Below are positions 61,395-64,000 of a DNA stretch of 64,000 nucleotides, one piece after another (the stretch's first letter is position 1; each line of letters starts with the position of its first letter). The notes under the pieces were generated by a model, which had not been told where the DNA came from, did no database searches, and saw only the letters and a list, made by a program, of their open reading frames with translations. Position numbers and translations under genes: made by a program. This DNA comes from Bacteroidales bacterium UBA5349 (GTDB taxonomy: Bacteria; Bacteroidota; Bacteroidia; Bacteroidales; Tenuifilaceae), in NCBI GenBank assembly GCA_002410065.1, contig DHQB01000004.1:111396-175395 (forward strand), written 5' to 3'.

Positions 61395-63833
61395 ATGACA
61401 AACTATAAACTTGGAACGTGGAAAGAGTATCCTGATAAAAGTCTGAACCATTGGTCCGATCAGATTTATGAAATATTATCCATCGAAAAGCATTCAGCTC
61501 CATCTATTGAGATGCTTAACAAGCAAATAGTGCAAGATGATCAGGGGCAATTTAAAGATTTTATAAGCAGACTTGCAAGCGGGAAATCGAAAAATTTTAT
61601 AGCAATTTCGGTAAATATTAAAGCTCACGGCACAAGTGGTGTAAAACACCTTTTTATTACAGCCGAGCGAGTTTTTGATACCATAACTCTGAAGCATTCG
61701 TATTGGCAAGGAACACTCCTTGATATCACATCTCAAGTTGAGGTTGAAAGGCATTTACAGAAAAGCATAGATAGTTTTAGAGGAATTTTAAATAGAATAC
61801 CCCTACTTGTGCTTACTGTGGATAGCGCAGGAATTATTAGTTTTTGGAATAAGGGATGCGAAGAGGTTACTGGTTATAGCCAGACTGAAGCAATTGGTGA
61901 AAAGCAATTCCTAAAGCAATTGATGCCCGATAAGCAGCAAAAGGAAAAACTTCTTTCTTTTTCAAAAGAGAATACTGAAAAATCGCTTTGGTGGGAGGGA
62001 GAGTTGATAAATAAAAGAGGTATCCAAAAAACAATTTCATGGACAGCTATTCGTCACCCTTTTGTTGATAAGAATACGAGCATTGTAATAATTGGTGTTG
62101 ATATCACTAAGAGGAAGCAGCAAGAAAGGCTAAATGTTGAGAACAGAAAAAGGCAAGAACTGCTTGCCCTATTCTCATACAATCTTTTAAACCAGACGGT
62201 AACCGATAATTTATATCATTTTTTAGGAAAAAACCTTGAATCCTATGCCAAGAGTAATGTTTATGTTGTATGCTCGGCAGCCCAAGAGGAGAATTTTTAC
62301 ACAATCGAGGGGGTTTATGGACTATCTCAGGTTGAACTCAAAAAACTTATCGAGAACCTTGGATGGAACCCTGTAGGGAGGCGTTTTCAAATATTCCCTG
62401 AGCAATACAGCCAAATAGGATCTAAAGGATTGATTAAATTCTCCAGTTCGATTTATGAACTATCTGCTGGTTTTGTGTCGTCTGTTGCCTCAAGGGCAAT
62501 TGAGCGACAGCTAGATGTGGGGAGTATTTTTACCATGGGGTTCTTCGATGGGGATAGTTTAAATGGTGGAATTCTTATGTTTGCACCTGAAGAGACACCT
62601 TCTGCAGAGATAGCTGTTGTTGAGGGGCTTGTTAGGCAATGTACTCCAGCAATTAGGCAGCGGGTTAGAGAAATGCGATTAATTGAAAAATTAGATGAAG
62701 CTCATGTAATAGAGAAACTTAATTCAACATTTTTGGCAAATCTAAGTCATGAGATTAGAACGCCTATGAACGCAATCCTTGGTTTTTCGAGACTTTTAAA
62801 CTTGCCCAATCTAACAAAGGAGAAACGCCATCAGTATGTTGAGATAATAAACGCAAAGGGGAATACTTTACTAAAGCTTATTAACGATATAGTTGATGTA
62901 ACCCGGGTTGAGGCTAAGGAACTTACGCTAGTGAGTAAGCCTTTCTACATTAACACAATGTTTAAAGGGCTGCATGCATTTTGCCAAAAAGATAAGGTGA
63001 TTCAACAACGAGAAGCCATTGAAATTATACTTGAATTACCCGAGCATAGCGATTGCATCATGTTGGATGGCGATGAGGGTAGGATAGAGCAGGTGCTAAC
63101 AAACCTAATGAATAACGCATTAAAATTTACCGAAAAGGGTGAGATTCGTCTTGGATATAGGCTTGATGAGGAAAACATAGAATTCTTTGTATCCGATACT
63201 GGAATTGGAATTGAGCCTAGTAAACATCAAACTATCTTCAACAGATATAAGCAGTTGAAGGGAGATAGTAGTCGATTACAAACAGGTAGCGGGTTAGGTC
63301 TTGCCATTAGCAAGGGTATTGTTGAACTAATGGGAGGTAGAATTTGGGTTGAATCAGAAACCGGAGTTGGGACTACATTTAAGTTTATTATACCCTATAG
63401 CAAACCCCCTACTGGCGAGGAGATTTTTTCCCAGCCAATTATCGAAACGGAATATGTGTACCGCGATTGGAAGAATAAAATTTTACTTGTTGCAGAGGAT
63501 GAGGATGTTAACTATGTTTATATTTGCGAATTACTTGAGCCAACAGGCGTGAAAATTCTTTGGGCCAAGGATGGCGGACAAGCTGTTGAACTTGTTAAAA
63601 CCATAAAGAATTTTGATGCTGTGCTCATGGACATCAAAATGCCTGTTAAGGATGGATATGCTGCAACCCTCGAGATTAGGCATATTAATCCCAATATTCC
63701 TATAATAGCCCAAACGGCATATGCTTTCACCGAGGATAGAAGAAAAGCAGAGGCCGCTGGATGCGATGAGTACATCACAAAACCAATTATTAGCAAGGAT
63801 TTGCTCGACACACTTGGGAAATATTTGGGCTAG
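61395..63833 (+). CDS. soluble hybrid sensor histidine kinase (PAS domains, receiver)
   Basis: The 812-residue protein has no membrane span. A PAS-like domain (about residues 1-115) and a second PAS domain (about 125-240, ILNRIPLLVLTVDSAGIISF...GYSQTEAIGE) precede a GAF-like region (about 255-425). HisKA carries phosphoacceptor H452 (NLSHEIRTPMN), and the ATPase domain has FVSDTGIGIEP and GSGLGLAISK. The C-terminal receiver has VAEDEDVNYVYICELLE and phosphoacceptor D746 (VLMDIKMPVKDGY). It is a close relative of the kinase at 11147-12715 in the catalytic and receiver parts but has cytosolic sensing domains. It is monocistronic. Confidence 0.93.
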   Translation: MTNYKLGTWKEYPDKSLNHWSDQIYEILSIEKHSAPSIEMLNKQIVQDDQGQFKDFISRLASGKSKNFIAISVNIKAHGTSGVKHLFITAERVFDTITLKHSYWQGTLLDITSQVEVERHLQKSIDSFRGILNRIPLLVLTVDSAGIISFWNKGCEEVTGYSQTEAIGEKQFLKQLMPDKQQKEKLLSFSKENTEKSLWWEGELINKRGIQKTISWTAIRHPFVDKNTSIVIIGVDITKRKQQERLNVENRKRQELLALFSYNLLNQTVTDNLYHFLGKNLESYAKSNVYVVCSAAQEENFYTIEGVYGLSQVELKKLIENLGWNPVGRRFQIFPEQYSQIGSKGLIKFSSSIYELSAGFVSSVASRAIERQLDVGSIFTMGFFDGDSLNGGILMFAPEETPSAEIAVVEGLVRQCTPAIRQRVREMRLIEKLDEAHVIEKLNSTFLANLSHEIRTPMNAILGFSRLLNLPNLTKEKRHQYVEIINAKGNTLLKLINDIVDVTRVEAKELTLVSKPFYINTMFKGLHAFCQKDKVIQQREAIEIILELPEHSDCIMLDGDEGRIEQVLTNLMNNALKFTEKGEIRLGYRLDEENIEFFVSDTGIGIEPSKHQTIFNRYKQLKGDSSRLQTGSGLGLAISKGIVELMGGRIWVESETGVGTTFKFIIPYSKPPTGEEIFSQPIIETEYVYRDWKNKILLVAEDEDVNYVYICELLEPTGVKILWAKDGGQAVELVKTIKNFDAVLMDIKMPVKDGYAATLEIRHINPNIPIIAQTAYAFTEDRRKAEAAGCDEYITKPIISKDLLDTLGKYLG

Positions 63834-64000
63834 TAAAAAGTTATATATTCAGGGGGTATACAGTTGTTATTCATATTTACTAGTAAGTTACCGCCAATGG
63901 ATGAAATTCGGAGCAGAAGAGATTAAGTCCTTGGCAGACAGTCATTAGGATTGCGAGTAAATAGGCTAAATCGCTTGTTGACAATATGTTCCACGATTTT
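63834..64000. other. end of window, no gene recognised
   Basis: The last 167 bases contain no convincing gene start, repeat or terminator. The next gene begins outside the window. Confidence 0.5.

Noticed and set aside
1..64000. tRNA, rRNA, CRISPR arrays, intact insertion sequences or prophage
   Set aside because: None of the expected cloverleaf, spaced-repeat, transposase or phage signatures was found on reading both strands.

Overview
The window looks like a chromosomal segment of a Bacteroidota bacterium, most likely an anaerobic or microaerobic member of the Bacteroidales. The evidence is: a secreted protein with a type IX secretion C-terminal sorting domain, SusC/D-free but typical Bacteroidota gene pairs (guaB next to a SurA-like isomerase, tsaD divergent from a TamB gene), promoters of the TTTG-N19/20-TAnnTTTG type, weak use of Shine-Dalgarno sites, and AT-rich DNA. 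Anaerobic life is suggested by rubrerythrin, the NrfHA nitrite reductase and a large locus of iron-sulfur P-loop proteins. No rRNA, tRNA, CRISPR array, prophage or intact insertion sequence was seen.

Layout. 1-2.8 kb: a truncated SurA-type isomerase and guaB. 3-3.7 kb: a secreted-protein gene broken by one in-frame stop. 3.8-7.9 kb: recQ, then a carotenoid pair (crtI and a CruF-like hydratase). 7.9-11 kb: NAD salvage (pncB-pncA) and a metallo-beta-lactamase-fold enzyme. 11.1-14.7 kb: hybrid histidine kinase, an HTH-membrane fusion, and an accessory patch with a CrtO-like membrane protein between unusual noncoding blocks.

14.7-23.2 kb is the most remarkable region. At least fourteen genes on the minus strand run from a DUF134 regulator through two NifX/NifB-like (COG1433) proteins, two tiny DUF5320-like peptides, a DUF89 protein, a CGGC-domain protein, two paralogous ferredoxin-MinD ATPases, peptide deformylase, a DUF4405 membrane protein, a DUF169 protein, a corrinoid adenosyltransferase and an Mrp-type ATPase. 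The core resembles the anaerobe-specific orange-protein (ORP) locus of Desulfovibrio, but with a different regulator and an added module. A perfect 18-bp palindrome sits in the spacer of the predicted promoter in front of the DUF134 gene.

23.3-30 kb: a DUF4465 lipoprotein, a small membrane protein with a duplicated GldL-like motif, peptide use (OPT transporter, peptidase T), PgeF and an unknown protein. 30.1-39.3 kb: a TPR-PP2C signalling protein, a type IX secreted protein bracketed by two copies of a 55-bp palindromic repeat, YaaA, an NMT1-type sensor fused to a degenerate histidine kinase, and TsaD. 39.4-46 kb: TamB and an ExbB-ExbD-TonB operon (envelope assembly and energisation). 46-50 kb: TSUP permease, rubrerythrin, NrfA and NrfH. 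50-64 kb: a subtilisin-like lipoprotein, a TGS-uridine kinase, a SPOR-domain protein with an outer-membrane barrel/TSP3/EF-hand partner, UvrA, a lytic transglycosylase, a small ribbon-helix-helix protein and a second hybrid histidine kinase related to the one at 11-12.7 kb.
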